Positions 44,257 through 52,819 of a stretch of 64,000 nt of DNA are shown piece by piece (positions within the stretch are counted from its first letter, which is position 1; the number at the start of each line of letters is the position of its first letter). Under the pieces are notes generated by a model that saw only the letters and a program-made list of their open reading frames with translations, was not told where the DNA came from and did no database searches. The position numbers were made by a program, and so were the translations under genes. The DNA comes from Pseudidiomarina woesei (GTDB taxonomy: Bacteria > Pseudomonadota > Gammaproteobacteria > Enterobacterales > Alteromonadaceae), in assembly GCF_001418345.1 (NCBI RefSeq), contig NZ_LIPW01000006.1, positions 1 through 64,000 of the forward strand. Direction: 5' to 3'.

Positions 44257-45444
44257 CTTTTTAGCTTTCTTTTTCTTCGACTTACCCGGTGTTGGAAACT
44301 TAAATTGCGGCCGCAAGTCGTCGATGACACGACGTTCAATTTTGGTTTTTGTATAGCGCTCAATACGGCCTAGTAACTCAGCATCATGGGCCTCTACCAA
44401 AGCAATCGCTTGTCCGGTTTTGCCTGCGCGACCAGTACGACCTATGCGGTGCAAGTACACATCGGCTTGCTTCGGCATGTCATAGTTGACTACCAGCTCT
44501 ATATCTTCAATATCAATGCCACGGGCGGCAACGTCGGTGGCAATTAATGTGCTGTCGGAAAACTTTTCCATACGCGCAATAATGCGCTGCCGATCGGCTT
44601 GTGGCATATCACCACGTAAAGTCATGGTCTTGATACCTGCAGCTTGCAGTTTGCTTGCCAGTTCTTCAACGCGTTCACGGGTACGCACAAAGATAACCCG
44701 GCGGCCAGGGTACTGGCCTAGCAGGCGCTCAAGCAACTTAAATTTATGTTCGGCAGTATCGGCTTGGTACCAACGCTGCAGAATTTTGCCACGCTCGCGC
44801 TTTGGCGGCTCTATCGTAATGGCCTGTGGCTCTTTTTGAATGTCACTTGAGAAGCGTTGTACACCAGTGCTATCAAGCGTGGCAGAAAACAACAAGGTTT
44901 GCTGCAAGTTGCGTGCTTCGTTCACGAGTTGCTTCACTGCACTACTAAAGCCCATGTCCAGCATGCGGTCGGCTTCATCAATGATCAGCCATTCTACTTT
45001 TTCTAGCTCGTACTGATCAGCACCAATAAGATCGAGCAAGCGGCCCGGTGTTGCCACAAGAATATCGTGGCTTGCTTGCAGTGCTTCATGCTGAGAACCA
45101 TAGTTAACACCACCGGTAATCAATACTGTTTTTAATTCGGTGGTTTCGCCAAAGGCATCGGCTTGCTCGGCAATTTGCTGGGCCAATTCACGGGTTGGCG
45201 CTAAAATAAGCACGCGTGCTGAGCCCGGGTGTCGGCGCGGAAAATCCAGTAAATGCTGAAGCGCCGGCAATAAAAACGCTAGGGTTTTACCGGTACCTGT
45301 TGGTGAGTTGACTAATAAGTCATGGCCTTCAAGCGCTGCTGGAATAACTGCTTGCTGTACTTTGGCGGGTTTGTTAAGTTCCGCTGCGCGAAGAACATCG
45401 ATAAGTTCGTCATCGAGTTCAAGTTGTTCCCAATCGGGTGTCAT
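44242..45444 (-). CDS. srmB: DEAD-box RNA helicase SrmB
   Basis: 400 residues. Walker A SPTGTGKT, PTRELAQQ, ATPGRLLD, DEAD, SAT, ATDVAARGID and HRIGRTGRAG are all present; the tail is very lysine-rich (about 385-400). ATG 45444 follows AGGAAATAAGC. The divergent neighbour trmN supports srmB, as in E. coli, where SrmB acts early in 50S ribosome assembly. Confidence 0.92.
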   Translation of the reverse strand: MTPDWEQLELDDELIDVLRAAELNKPAKVQQAVIPAALEGHDLLVNSPTGTGKTLAFLLPALQHLLDFPRRHPGSARVLILAPTRELAQQIAEQADAFGETTELKTVLITGGVNYGSQHEALQASHDILVATPGRLLDLIGADQYELEKVEWLIIDEADRMLDMGFSSAVKQLVNEARNLQQTLLFSATLDSTGVQRFSSDIQKEPQAITIEPPKRERGKILQRWYQADTAEHKFKLLERLLGQYPGRRVIFVRTRERVEELASKLQAAGIKTMTLRGDMPQADRQRIIARMEKFSDSTLIATDVAARGIDIEDIELVVNYDMPKQADVYLHRIGRTGRAGKTGQAIALVEAHDAELLGRIERYTKTKIERRVIDDLRPQFKFPTPGKSKKKKAKKKKSK

Positions 45445-45491
45445 GCTTATTTCCTGTTTAAAATACACTGTCACAAAAGGACAAATAGCCT

Positions 45492-46217
45492 ATGGGCTTT
45501 CAATGTCGGCAATTTTACCTGAAAGATGATCGTTGTGCGATGAAAGTTAGCACCGATAGTTTGTTGTTTGGTGGTTGGGTGCGTACCGACGAGGTAAGTT
45601 ATGCTGCTGATTTTGGTAGTGGCTGCGGTATTTTGGCGTTAATGCTAGCGCAACGCACTAATGCCAATGCCCGCATTGATGCCTATGAATATGACGCGGC
45701 AGCGGCACAACAAGCCGCCGAAAATGTGCATAATTCACCATGGCCAAACAAAGTCATGGTACAGCAAGCCGATGTATTGACCTTTGCAGCCCCCAATTAC
45801 AGCTATGACTTGGTGATCATGAATCCGCCATACTTTGCTGCGCACTTAAGCAGCGCCAACAGTCAACGGCAATTAGCCCGGCAGGGAGCGGCACAAGAAA
45901 TATGGCAGCCGTGGCTGGCGCGCGCAGCGCAATTACTGGCACCTAATGGACGTATTGCACTGGTTGCTCCACAGCAGGCGTTAACTAGCATCATTGAAGC
46001 TACGCATGCCACTCAACCGCCACTAGTTATCGTTCGACATTGCAACGTACGCAGCGTACCAAAGAGACAACCTTACTTAGTGCTGCTTGAATTAACGCGT
46101 CAAGGTTGTGAACAAGAGTTTGAGCTTGAAGAACTGACAATACGAGATGACAACAAATACACCGATGCATTTTTGCAATACACCGGTGCATTTTATCTAA
46201 ATGGCACGGTAACTTAG
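45492..46217 (+). CDS. trmN: tRNA1(Val) (adenine(37)-N6)-methyltransferase
   Basis: 241 residues. FQCRQFYLKDDRCAMKVSTDSLLFGGWV at the start is the YfiC pattern; SAM site ADFGSGCGILALMLAQR; catalytic VIMNPPYFAAHL (NPPY, N6-adenine class). Modifies A37 of tRNA-Val. Divergent from srmB, as in E. coli. Confidence 0.93.
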   Translation: MGFQCRQFYLKDDRCAMKVSTDSLLFGGWVRTDEVSYAADFGSGCGILALMLAQRTNANARIDAYEYDAAAAQQAAENVHNSPWPNKVMVQQADVLTFAAPNYSYDLVIMNPPYFAAHLSSANSQRQLARQGAAQEIWQPWLARAAQLLAPNGRIALVAPQQALTSIIEATHATQPPLVIVRHCNVRSVPKRQPYLVLLELTRQGCEQEFELEELTIRDDNKYTDAFLQYTGAFYLNGTVT

Positions 46218-46218
46218 A

Positions 46219-47892
46219 TTATATACCCAGCACATCCTTACCTTGACGGAAGGTAATATCCACTGGAATATCGGCTGCTGAAAGGCGGTCTAGGTCGGCT
46301 TGTAACTCAGGGCCAATATTACCCATAGTGTCAAACAGTTCGCCTACGCCTTGGTAGTCGCCATTGCCTTGCAGAGTTAGAATTTTCTCCGATAGGCTAT
46401 TCATGGCGGCGCGCATGGCGTCCATATTTACTGAGTATTGGCCTGCTTCATTGCGCGAAAACGCACCGGCTTGCTCAAAGTAGTTGAAGCGAATCATGTT
46501 TGCTTTACCGTGCGCGCTTGAAGCGCCAAAACGTACTGAACGGAAAATGCCAGCCAAGAACGTTGTGTAGTAATCTTCCAATACGCCCTCGGTAATAACG
46601 CCCGCTTCAAGCAATTGGGTAACCATGTACAAACCTAAAATATCGGCTTTGCCTTCTTCTAACGCAGAGGCATGCTCTTTCAGTGCCTCACGCACGGTGC
46701 CTTCTTTACCAACTAGGTTTTTTATACCTAAACCATGAGCCACTTCATGGAACATGGTGTTGGCAAAAAACGCATCAAAGGTAATGTGTTGGCGTTGCTC
46801 TGGCACAATCAGCTCGTCGGCAATAGGTACCAAAATGGCATCAAACTTAGCGCGCATCGCATTTTTCAGCTGTAAGCGACGAGTGCCTTTTTGTAACTGT
46901 ACTTCTTCGTCGTTTGGTAGGTTAATCGCTATGGTTTTGCTGCCGGCATTTGAGTGCCCAGCGTAATACACCACGTCATAAGCGTTTAGCTGTGCGCCTG
47001 AGCCCGGTATTTCGGCTTTGTATGCGTCGGCGACAGGTAAGTTGCGCTGTAATTCAGGTAGGTGCTGAGCGTACATAGCGAGCTTCTCGCTCCAAGCCAT
47101 GTCTTTAATAAGCACATATGACTCGAATGCTGCACGGTAGCCGTAAAGCTGATCTTCGTAGCTTTCAATGGGACCAATAACCACGTCAATTTCGTTGTTG
47201 GTCATGTCCATCCAAGCAAAGTCAGAAGGCTGATAGTGGTTACTTAAAAACGCGTCTGCGCGCATCGTTAAATAATTTTTAAAGCCTTCGTCTTCGGCGA
47301 ACTCAGCAGCTTCGCGCAGCAAATCTGCTGCGCGCTCAAGTTCGCTACGGTAAGCTTCATTGTAGGGTATTGCGTATAACTCGCCTTGGTCGTTGCGACG
47401 TACTAACGTGTATAAATCAATTTTGCCCGGGAATTCAGCGGCCTCAAATTCAGCTTTCGTCATGTCAGCCGGGTAAAAGTTAGCCCCAGCCGGCTTGGCC
47501 TCGAAACCTGTTAAGAACGGCTTATTGTTGTTTAAGCGGTCCCAAGGGCCGTAGTTAATATCAGCGAATTTAGCCACGCGCTGGTCTTCAATACGACTTA
47601 ACAAGCTCGATTTACTGGCGCCGTAAGCTTGATGCCAGAATAAGTTGTCCATAATTTCAGACGCTTCAATCAGCAGCTCAACAACGTGTCGCTGACGGTC
47701 GGATAAGTGGCTTAGGTCAGCAGTTAAATCAACTGGATAATAAATATCTAAGCGAGACTCAGCACTAGCGACCAAATTAGTTGGTGCCATCTCCACCTGA
47801 GCTAACTCAACCGGGGCTGGCTCTTGGCCACAGCCAGCCAGAATAAGGCTAAGTGCAGCAGCAGACAGCGTTGTTTTTAATCTGTTGTTCAT
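46219..47892 (-). CDS. DPP III-like zinc metallopeptidase lipoprotein
   Basis: 557 residues. Lipoprotein signal with lipobox LAGC (Cys21). The centre and C-terminus resemble peptidase family M49: zinc site HEVAHG (H382, E383, H386) and a later EEGKADILGLY (about 412-418) that matches the EECRAE-type third ligand of dipeptidyl-peptidase III. Classical M49 enzymes have HExxxH; this one has HExxH, one residue shorter. FGASSAHGKANMIRFNYFEQAGAF is another M49-like block. Likely an outer- or inner-membrane-anchored periplasmic peptidase. Substrate unknown. Ends 1 bp from the convergent trmN stop. Confidence 0.82.
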   Translation of the reverse strand: MNNRLKTTLSAAALSLILAGCGQEPAPVELAQVEMAPTNLVASAESRLDIYYPVDLTADLSHLSDRQRHVVELLIEASEIMDNLFWHQAYGASKSSLLSRIEDQRVAKFADINYGPWDRLNNNKPFLTGFEAKPAGANFYPADMTKAEFEAAEFPGKIDLYTLVRRNDQGELYAIPYNEAYRSELERAADLLREAAEFAEDEGFKNYLTMRADAFLSNHYQPSDFAWMDMTNNEIDVVIGPIESYEDQLYGYRAAFESYVLIKDMAWSEKLAMYAQHLPELQRNLPVADAYKAEIPGSGAQLNAYDVVYYAGHSNAGSKTIAINLPNDEEVQLQKGTRRLQLKNAMRAKFDAILVPIADELIVPEQRQHITFDAFFANTMFHEVAHGLGIKNLVGKEGTVREALKEHASALEEGKADILGLYMVTQLLEAGVITEGVLEDYYTTFLAGIFRSVRFGASSAHGKANMIRFNYFEQAGAFSRNEAGQYSVNMDAMRAAMNSLSEKILTLQGNGDYQGVGELFDTMGNIGPELQADLDRLSAADIPVDITFRQGKDVLGI

Positions 47893-47909
47893 GAGTAGTC
47901 CTTATGGTT

Positions 47910-48809
47910 CTAATTTGACTCGGTAAACAAACCAACAAGTTGCGGATAAAACGCGTGAATTTCGCCCGCAAGTAAGGCGAAATCGGCATCAATTTTTTGT
48001 TCCGGTGTAGCATCGACCAGCTTGTCTTGGTCATCCAACAAAATATCTGTGGGTTTAAATCGCTTTACCGCTAGGTCGTGCTCAAGTACAAACGAAACGC
48101 GTTCGTTCCAGTTTAACCCTATTTTGGTGGCTTGTTTACCATGGGCCAAGTGCGTTTCTATTTCCGTACCTGTCAAGGCATGTTGACGTAGTCGCACAAT
48201 ACCACCTTCTTCGGCGCTGTCGCGCAATTCCACCTCGTCACCTAATTCAAATTGCCCAGGGGCGCGGCCGGCTTTCAGCCATTGAGTAAAATATAATTCC
48301 GATGGATTTTCGCTAAATAGCGGCTTAACCGGCAGTGAACTGAAACTACTGCGTAGCATACCTAAAAAGTCTTCGGCACGATTAGCGGCAGAGGCGTCAA
48401 CCACCACTATGTTTAATTCGGTGTCTAGCATACCCCACGTTGAACGAAAGCGGGTGAATGCTTGCGGCATAAGGCGGTGCACAATGTCTTCTTTTAAATT
48501 TTGTTTTTCTTTGCCACCAACTTTGCGACCTTGTTCAGCTTCAATTTGTACAATGGCTTCGTCCAGTTCGGCGTTGACTACGGCAGCAGGCAGTACTTTT
48601 TCTTCTTTGCGTGCACAAAATAAATAACTTGAGCTAATTTGGTGGCAAAGAACTTCGCTATGAGCCCCAAACGGCGAGGCCCAACCGAAACTGGCCAGTT
48701 CTTGGCGGCCACATGGGCGAAACGCGTTATCTTGCAAGCGTTGTTCAATATTTTCAGGTACTACAAAATCGTCTGCTAGCGTATAAATACGCAAGTTTTT
48801 AAACCACAT
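47910..48809 (-). CDS. rdgC: Recombination-associated protein RdgC
   Basis: 299 residues, standard length. MWFKNLRIYTL start, LASFGWASPFG, PAAVVNAELDEAIVQIEAEQGRKVGGKEKQNLKEDI, and LNWNERVSFVLEHDLAVKRFKPTDIL are family blocks. Forms a DNA-encircling dimer that limits RecA loading. Located 10 bp from the orphan kinase's stop and 17 bp before the peptidase, same strand. Confidence 0.95.
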   Translation of the reverse strand: MWFKNLRIYTLADDFVVPENIEQRLQDNAFRPCGRQELASFGWASPFGAHSEVLCHQISSSYLFCARKEEKVLPAAVVNAELDEAIVQIEAEQGRKVGGKEKQNLKEDIVHRLMPQAFTRFRSTWGMLDTELNIVVVDASAANRAEDFLGMLRSSFSSLPVKPLFSENPSELYFTQWLKAGRAPGQFELGDEVELRDSAEEGGIVRLRQHALTGTEIETHLAHGKQATKIGLNWNERVSFVLEHDLAVKRFKPTDILLDDQDKLVDATPEQKIDADFALLAGEIHAFYPQLVGLFTESN

Positions 48810-48819
48810 GAAAAATTCC

Positions 48820-50550
48820 CTAAATAAATGTGACGGCTAGAGCCATACGGTAGGTTAGGCCTTGGCCAGGTTCACTTTGCGCGTCAATGGTGCCGTTCAG
48901 TGTTTGCGTCACCAAATTGCGTATGATGTGCGTGCCAAGGCCGCTACCGCCTTGCTGCACTTTGGTGGTAAAGAACGGGTCGAACAACTGTTCTAATTGT
49001 TTTTGGTCCAAACCTTTACCATTGTCTGAATAGGTAATGAGCAGCCTCTTATCACCGCGCTCAATGCTAATTTTAATTTCCCCATCTTGCTTGTTTTCAA
49101 AGCCATGTATCAATGAGTTAATAATTAAGTTTGTGAAAATTTGCGCCACAGCACCAGCTGGGCAGCGCACATCTAAGTCATCTGCACAAATCACTTCAAT
49201 GTTCGGTTTTAGCGGCTTAAAGCGAGGTTTTAAGGTTTGAATAACGCCGTGAATATATTGTTTGATATTTATGTCACGAATCGCTTCAGATGTTTGATCA
49301 ACCGCGACTTGTTTGAAGCTACTAATAAGGTCAGACGCACGCGCTAAATTGCTTTCTAACAAATCGAGCGACTCTTTGCTTAATTTAAATACTTTTTTCA
49401 ATTGAGCCTGAGTTAGTTTTTTGTTGGTGAGTGCTTGTTCTGCTTCTGCGAGTTGATCTCGAATATAAGTTGCTGCAGTCACCGAAATACCAATGGGTGT
49501 ATTCACATCATGAGTCATGCCCGCAACTAAACCACCTAATGAAGCCATTTTTTCCGACTCAATCAGTTGGTCTTGCGCCCGTTCAAGCGCGCTCAAGGAT
49601 TCCTGTAAACGGGTATTAATTTCGCGCAAGTCGGACTCAATAAGACGCCGCTGCCGAACTTCATTTTCTAACGAGCCTTGACGTACTTCCAAGTCATTTT
49701 TCTGCCGCTCAATATCTACAAGCACACGGCTTAAGTTACTGGTTTTACGTGCTACTTCTTGTTCTAAAATATTATTATGTTCGTCCAGTTTTTGGTTCGC
49801 ATGTAGTAACTGCTTTTGCGTTTTCTCGAGGTTTTGTTGGTATTCTTTTAAGTTCTCAACAAGCTGGTTATAGGCCTGTTCAAGCAACACAAATTCGGTG
49901 CTTCTAAGGTTGCGTAAATGAAGCTTCGAATGCTCTAGGTCATCTAATCGAAAGTTTTTTATTTGCCCGATAAGATCACGCATAGGGCGGTTAAGCATGC
50001 GGTGAAAAGCAAAACTAAACAGCATGATCAAGAATGTACTTTTGATTATCGCTGAGCCGATAATAAAATATAAACTCACTTTGATACGTTCAATGGCAAT
50101 GTCGCGGGTTGTGTATAGCGTTACGTCACCAACTTGGGTTGAGTTGCCAGAAAATTCAAAAACCAGTTTGGCGTAATAACCGAAAACACCTTCACGCTCG
50201 GGAAGCTCATAGCTGTCTGCGGCAACCGAAGGAAAGGTGCGTAACGGCGGCGTACGCCCAAGTTGGCTAACAATGCGCCCCGTATCGTCGCGAATCACCA
50301 ACCCAGCGATAGCCGGTATGTTAATAAGCCCGTCGGCAATAGCGTCAATTTGGGGGGTGTTATATTCCCATAATGAGCGGGCTAGGGAATGGCTGAAGGT
50401 ACTTTGCTGGTTGTTGAGCTCTTGTACCAACATTTTTTTGGTGTCGTAGTATTCACCGACCACCTGCACTGACGTCACTACCAGTGTCAGTACAAAGTAC
50501 ACTGAGAGTACATTAGTAAGCAGCGATTTTGAAATACTCGACGTTGCCAT
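48820..50550 (-). CDS. Orphan sensor histidine kinase
   Basis: 576 residues. Two membrane helices (about 12-32 and 160-185) flank a periplasmic sensor region (about 33-160; LVIRDDTGRIVSQLGRTPPL). A HAMP-like segment and a long coiled coil (about 250-330) lead to HisKA with H347 (EKMASLGGLVAGMTHDVNTPIG) and HATPase (IINSLIHGFENK, DNGKGL, GSGLGTHIIRNL). No receiver and no adjacent response regulator. ATG 50550 follows AAGGACC; the frame's earlier start at 50604 has no such site. It diverges from the ybdG-like gene. Signal unknown. Confidence 0.85.
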   Translation of the reverse strand: MATSSISKSLLTNVLSVYFVLTLVVTSVQVVGEYYDTKKMLVQELNNQQSTFSHSLARSLWEYNTPQIDAIADGLINIPAIAGLVIRDDTGRIVSQLGRTPPLRTFPSVAADSYELPEREGVFGYYAKLVFEFSGNSTQVGDVTLYTTRDIAIERIKVSLYFIIGSAIIKSTFLIMLFSFAFHRMLNRPMRDLIGQIKNFRLDDLEHSKLHLRNLRSTEFVLLEQAYNQLVENLKEYQQNLEKTQKQLLHANQKLDEHNNILEQEVARKTSNLSRVLVDIERQKNDLEVRQGSLENEVRQRRLIESDLREINTRLQESLSALERAQDQLIESEKMASLGGLVAGMTHDVNTPIGISVTAATYIRDQLAEAEQALTNKKLTQAQLKKVFKLSKESLDLLESNLARASDLISSFKQVAVDQTSEAIRDINIKQYIHGVIQTLKPRFKPLKPNIEVICADDLDVRCPAGAVAQIFTNLIINSLIHGFENKQDGEIKISIERGDKRLLITYSDNGKGLDQKQLEQLFDPFFTTKVQQGGSGLGTHIIRNLVTQTLNGTIDAQSEPGQGLTYRMALAVTFI

Positions 50551-50684
50551 GCGGGGTCCTTGAAAGCTTTCAAACAAGGTACTGGAATTTGGCGCGTTGC
50601 GCAATATTTACGGCGTTGTGAATAGCGCCTAATTCCGCTATGTTAAAAGCCGCGTTGGGCAAAAAATGGAAACTAGAGACACCT

Positions 50685-51947
50685 ATGAAAGAGCAATTTG
50701 AACAGTGGCAAAAATTACTGTCAGAGCACCCTGATATGGACACTATCGTCAAGCTTGCGGTGTTATTGCTAGGCGCATGGATAGCTAATTTTGTGGTTAA
50801 GAAAATTCTCATGCGTGGGGTGCTAACGGTTATTTCCTACACGCCAGCGGGGCATGACAAACAATTATTTGAGCGCAACATTATTGCGCGGTTAGCGAAT
50901 GTAGTTCCTGCATTAGTCATCACCTATGGTATTAGCTCGGTGCCCAACCTGCCCGAAGAAGTTGTGGTGGTGGTGAACAACGTTTGTACGGCGTTTATTA
51001 TTCTCACCATTGGCCGCGCCATTAGCGGTATTTTAACCGTGGTTAATACCGTATATGAACGCCAGCCGGACGCGCATGAGAAGCCGATTAAGGGTTATAT
51101 TCAAGTTGTAAAAATTGCAATTTATGCGGTCGCCACCATTTTGGTGGTAGCAGCGCTTATTGACAAGTCTCCGGTGATTTTGCTGTCAGGCTTAGGCGCT
51201 ATGGCAGCGGTGCTCATGTTGGTGTTTCAAGACACGCTGCTGTCATTGGTGGCAAGCGTGCAGATTACCTCAAATGACATTATTCGTGTTGGTGACTGGG
51301 TTGAAATGCCTAATTTGAATGTTGACGGCGATGTGATTGATATCGCGTTACATACCGTGAAGGTGCAAAACTGGGATAAAACTATATCGACAATTCCGAC
51401 CAAACGCTTTATTTCGGACCCATTTAAAAACTGGCGGGGCATGCAAGAGTCGGGCGGACGCCGTGTTAAGCGTAGTCTTATGCTTGATCAAAACAGCGTA
51501 CACTTTTTGTCAGATGACGAACGCAAAGAGCTTAATCGGTTTCGTTTGCTTAAGGACTACCTAGCGAGCAAACAAAAAGAAATAGACGAGTGGAATCAGA
51601 AATTAAAAGACGAAGGAAAAGAGCCAGTAAATACCCGCCGTATTAGTAATATTGGTACCTTTCGGGCTTATGTTCGTGCGTATCTGCAAAGTCACCCCCG
51701 CGTACATCAAGAAATGACGCTGATGGTGCGTCAATTGAACCCCACGGCGGACGGCTTACCATTAGAAATATATTGCTTTACGGCGACCACAGAGTGGGTT
51801 GAGTACGAAGGCATTCAGTCAGATATTTTTGACCATCTTATTTCCATACTTCCAGAGTTCGGGCTGCGTGTTTTCCAGCATCCAAGCGGGGTGGATATGC
51901 GTGAAATGGTCACAGAAATCAAACAAAACCGTCATATTGACACATAA
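50685..51947 (+). CDS. Mechanosensitive channel, MscS/YbdG-like
   Basis: 420 residues. Four to five N-terminal helices, then the MscS pore and beta core: LLSGLGAMAAVLMLVFQDTLLSLVASVQITSNDIIRVGDWVEMPNLNVDGDVIDIALHTVKVQNWDKTISTIPTKRFISDPFKNW, which is the YbdG version of the domain with a longer C-terminus. Opens under membrane tension. The ATG at 50685 is preferred; 50640 is an alternative. The last codons overlap the first half-site of the downstream Pho-like array. Confidence 0.9.
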   Translation: MKEQFEQWQKLLSEHPDMDTIVKLAVLLLGAWIANFVVKKILMRGVLTVISYTPAGHDKQLFERNIIARLANVVPALVITYGISSVPNLPEEVVVVVNNVCTAFIILTIGRAISGILTVVNTVYERQPDAHEKPIKGYIQVVKIAIYAVATILVVAALIDKSPVILLSGLGAMAAVLMLVFQDTLLSLVASVQITSNDIIRVGDWVEMPNLNVDGDVIDIALHTVKVQNWDKTISTIPTKRFISDPFKNWRGMQESGGRRVKRSLMLDQNSVHFLSDDERKELNRFRLLKDYLASKQKEIDEWNQKLKDEGKEPVNTRRISNIGTFRAYVRAYLQSHPRVHQEMTLMVRQLNPTADGLPLEIYCFTATTEWVEYEGIQSDIFDHLISILPEFGLRVFQHPSGVDMREMVTEIKQNRHIDT

Positions 51948-51987
51948 CTGACATCTTTCAGTCACCAAGCTGTCACATAACTGCAGT
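51937..51987 (+). promoter_or_regulatory. PhoB-box-like array upstream of the TonB2 operon
   Basis: Heptamers at exact 11-bp steps: TTGACAC (51937), CTGACAT (51948), CAGTCAC (51959), CTGTCAC (51970), CTGCAGT (51981). The PhoB consensus is CTGTCAT repeated every 11 bp. The array ends 41 bp before the DUF3450 start. Confidence 0.65.
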
Positions 51988-51989
51988 AT

Positions 51990-52020
51990 CTTGCGCATCA
52001 ACATTCATTAGATGCGCAAG
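51990..52020 (+). promoter_or_regulatory. Leader hairpin overlapping the ribosome-binding site
   Basis: CTTGCGCATC (51990-51999) pairs perfectly with GATGCGCAAG (52011-52020) across an 11-nt loop. The AAGG Shine-Dalgarno of the DUF3450 gene (52018-52021) lies in the 3' arm, so folding could hide it. Alternatively it is a dyad operator. No T-run follows. Confidence 0.5.
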
Positions 52021-52028
52021 GTATTGTT

Positions 52029-52817
52029 ATGAAGCATTCCTTAATTTCTTCGGTAGTTCTAATCGCGCTCTGCAGCGCGCCGCTTTTCTCTCATTCGCTT
52101 GCTGCGCAAGAAACTTCGTTAGAGCCTGTCGTTGATGCCGCTAACAAAATTAATAGCGCAGCGAAATCATCACAGCTGACTGTTGAAAAAATTGCGGACT
52201 CAACCCAAGAACGAATTCAGCAATACAAGCAAATCACGCGTCAAATTCAAGGGTTAGAGGTTTATACCCAGCAGCTACAAAAGCAAATTAATGCGCAAGC
52301 AGCAGAGAAAGATGAACTCAACGCTTCGATTGATGAAGTGAGTGTCGTGGAGCGTCAAATTACCCCGCTAATGCTGCGCATGATTGAAAGCCTAGATAAG
52401 TTTGTGCAACTCGATGTGCCGTTTCTACCTGAAGAGCGCGCTGAGCGCGTGGCTACTTTACGAGAGCTGATGGACCGCGCCGACGTTGATGTGTCAGAGA
52501 AGTTTCGTCGGGTTATGGAAGCGTTTCAGATAGAGGCTGATTACGGACGTAACATTGAAGCCTATAACGGTGAAATGACTGTGGCTGGGCAGCTACAAGA
52601 CGTTGAGTTCTTGCGTATGGGGCGCACTGTGTTGCTTTACAAAACCCGTGACGGCTCAAGCATGGGCGTATGGAATCAACAGCAACGTGAATGGCAACCT
52701 TTAGACGCAAGCTACGCCAGCAACGTACAAGAGGCAATTCGTGTGGCGCGTAAACAGTTAGCACCTGATTTGCTGATGTTGCCAGTATTTACCTCAACCT
52801 CTAGCACCGGAGAATAA
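52029..52817 (+). CDS. DUF3450 family periplasmic protein
   Basis: 262 residues. Signal peptide ending SLAAQ, then a long coiled coil (about 45-115; VEKIADSTQERIQQYKQITRQIQGLEVYTQQLQKQI) and a compact domain with MLRMIESLDKFVQLDVPFLPEERAERVATLRELMDRADV, and GRTVLLYKTRDGSSMGVWN. Always found as first gene of TtpC-ExbB-ExbD-TonB clusters in marine gammaproteobacteria; probably a periplasmic partner of TtpC. AAGG before the ATG. Confidence 0.9.
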   Translation: MKHSLISSVVLIALCSAPLFSHSLAAQETSLEPVVDAANKINSAAKSSQLTVEKIADSTQERIQQYKQITRQIQGLEVYTQQLQKQINAQAAEKDELNASIDEVSVVERQITPLMLRMIESLDKFVQLDVPFLPEERAERVATLRELMDRADVDVSEKFRRVMEAFQIEADYGRNIEAYNGEMTVAGQLQDVEFLRMGRTVLLYKTRDGSSMGVWNQQQREWQPLDASYASNVQEAIRVARKQLAPDLLMLPVFTSTSSTGE

Positions 52818-52819
52818 CC

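Noticed and set aside
51990-52020. Terminator for the mechanosensitive-channel gene
   Set aside because: No T-run follows and the dyad overlaps the next gene's ribosome-binding site, so a leader element is more likely.
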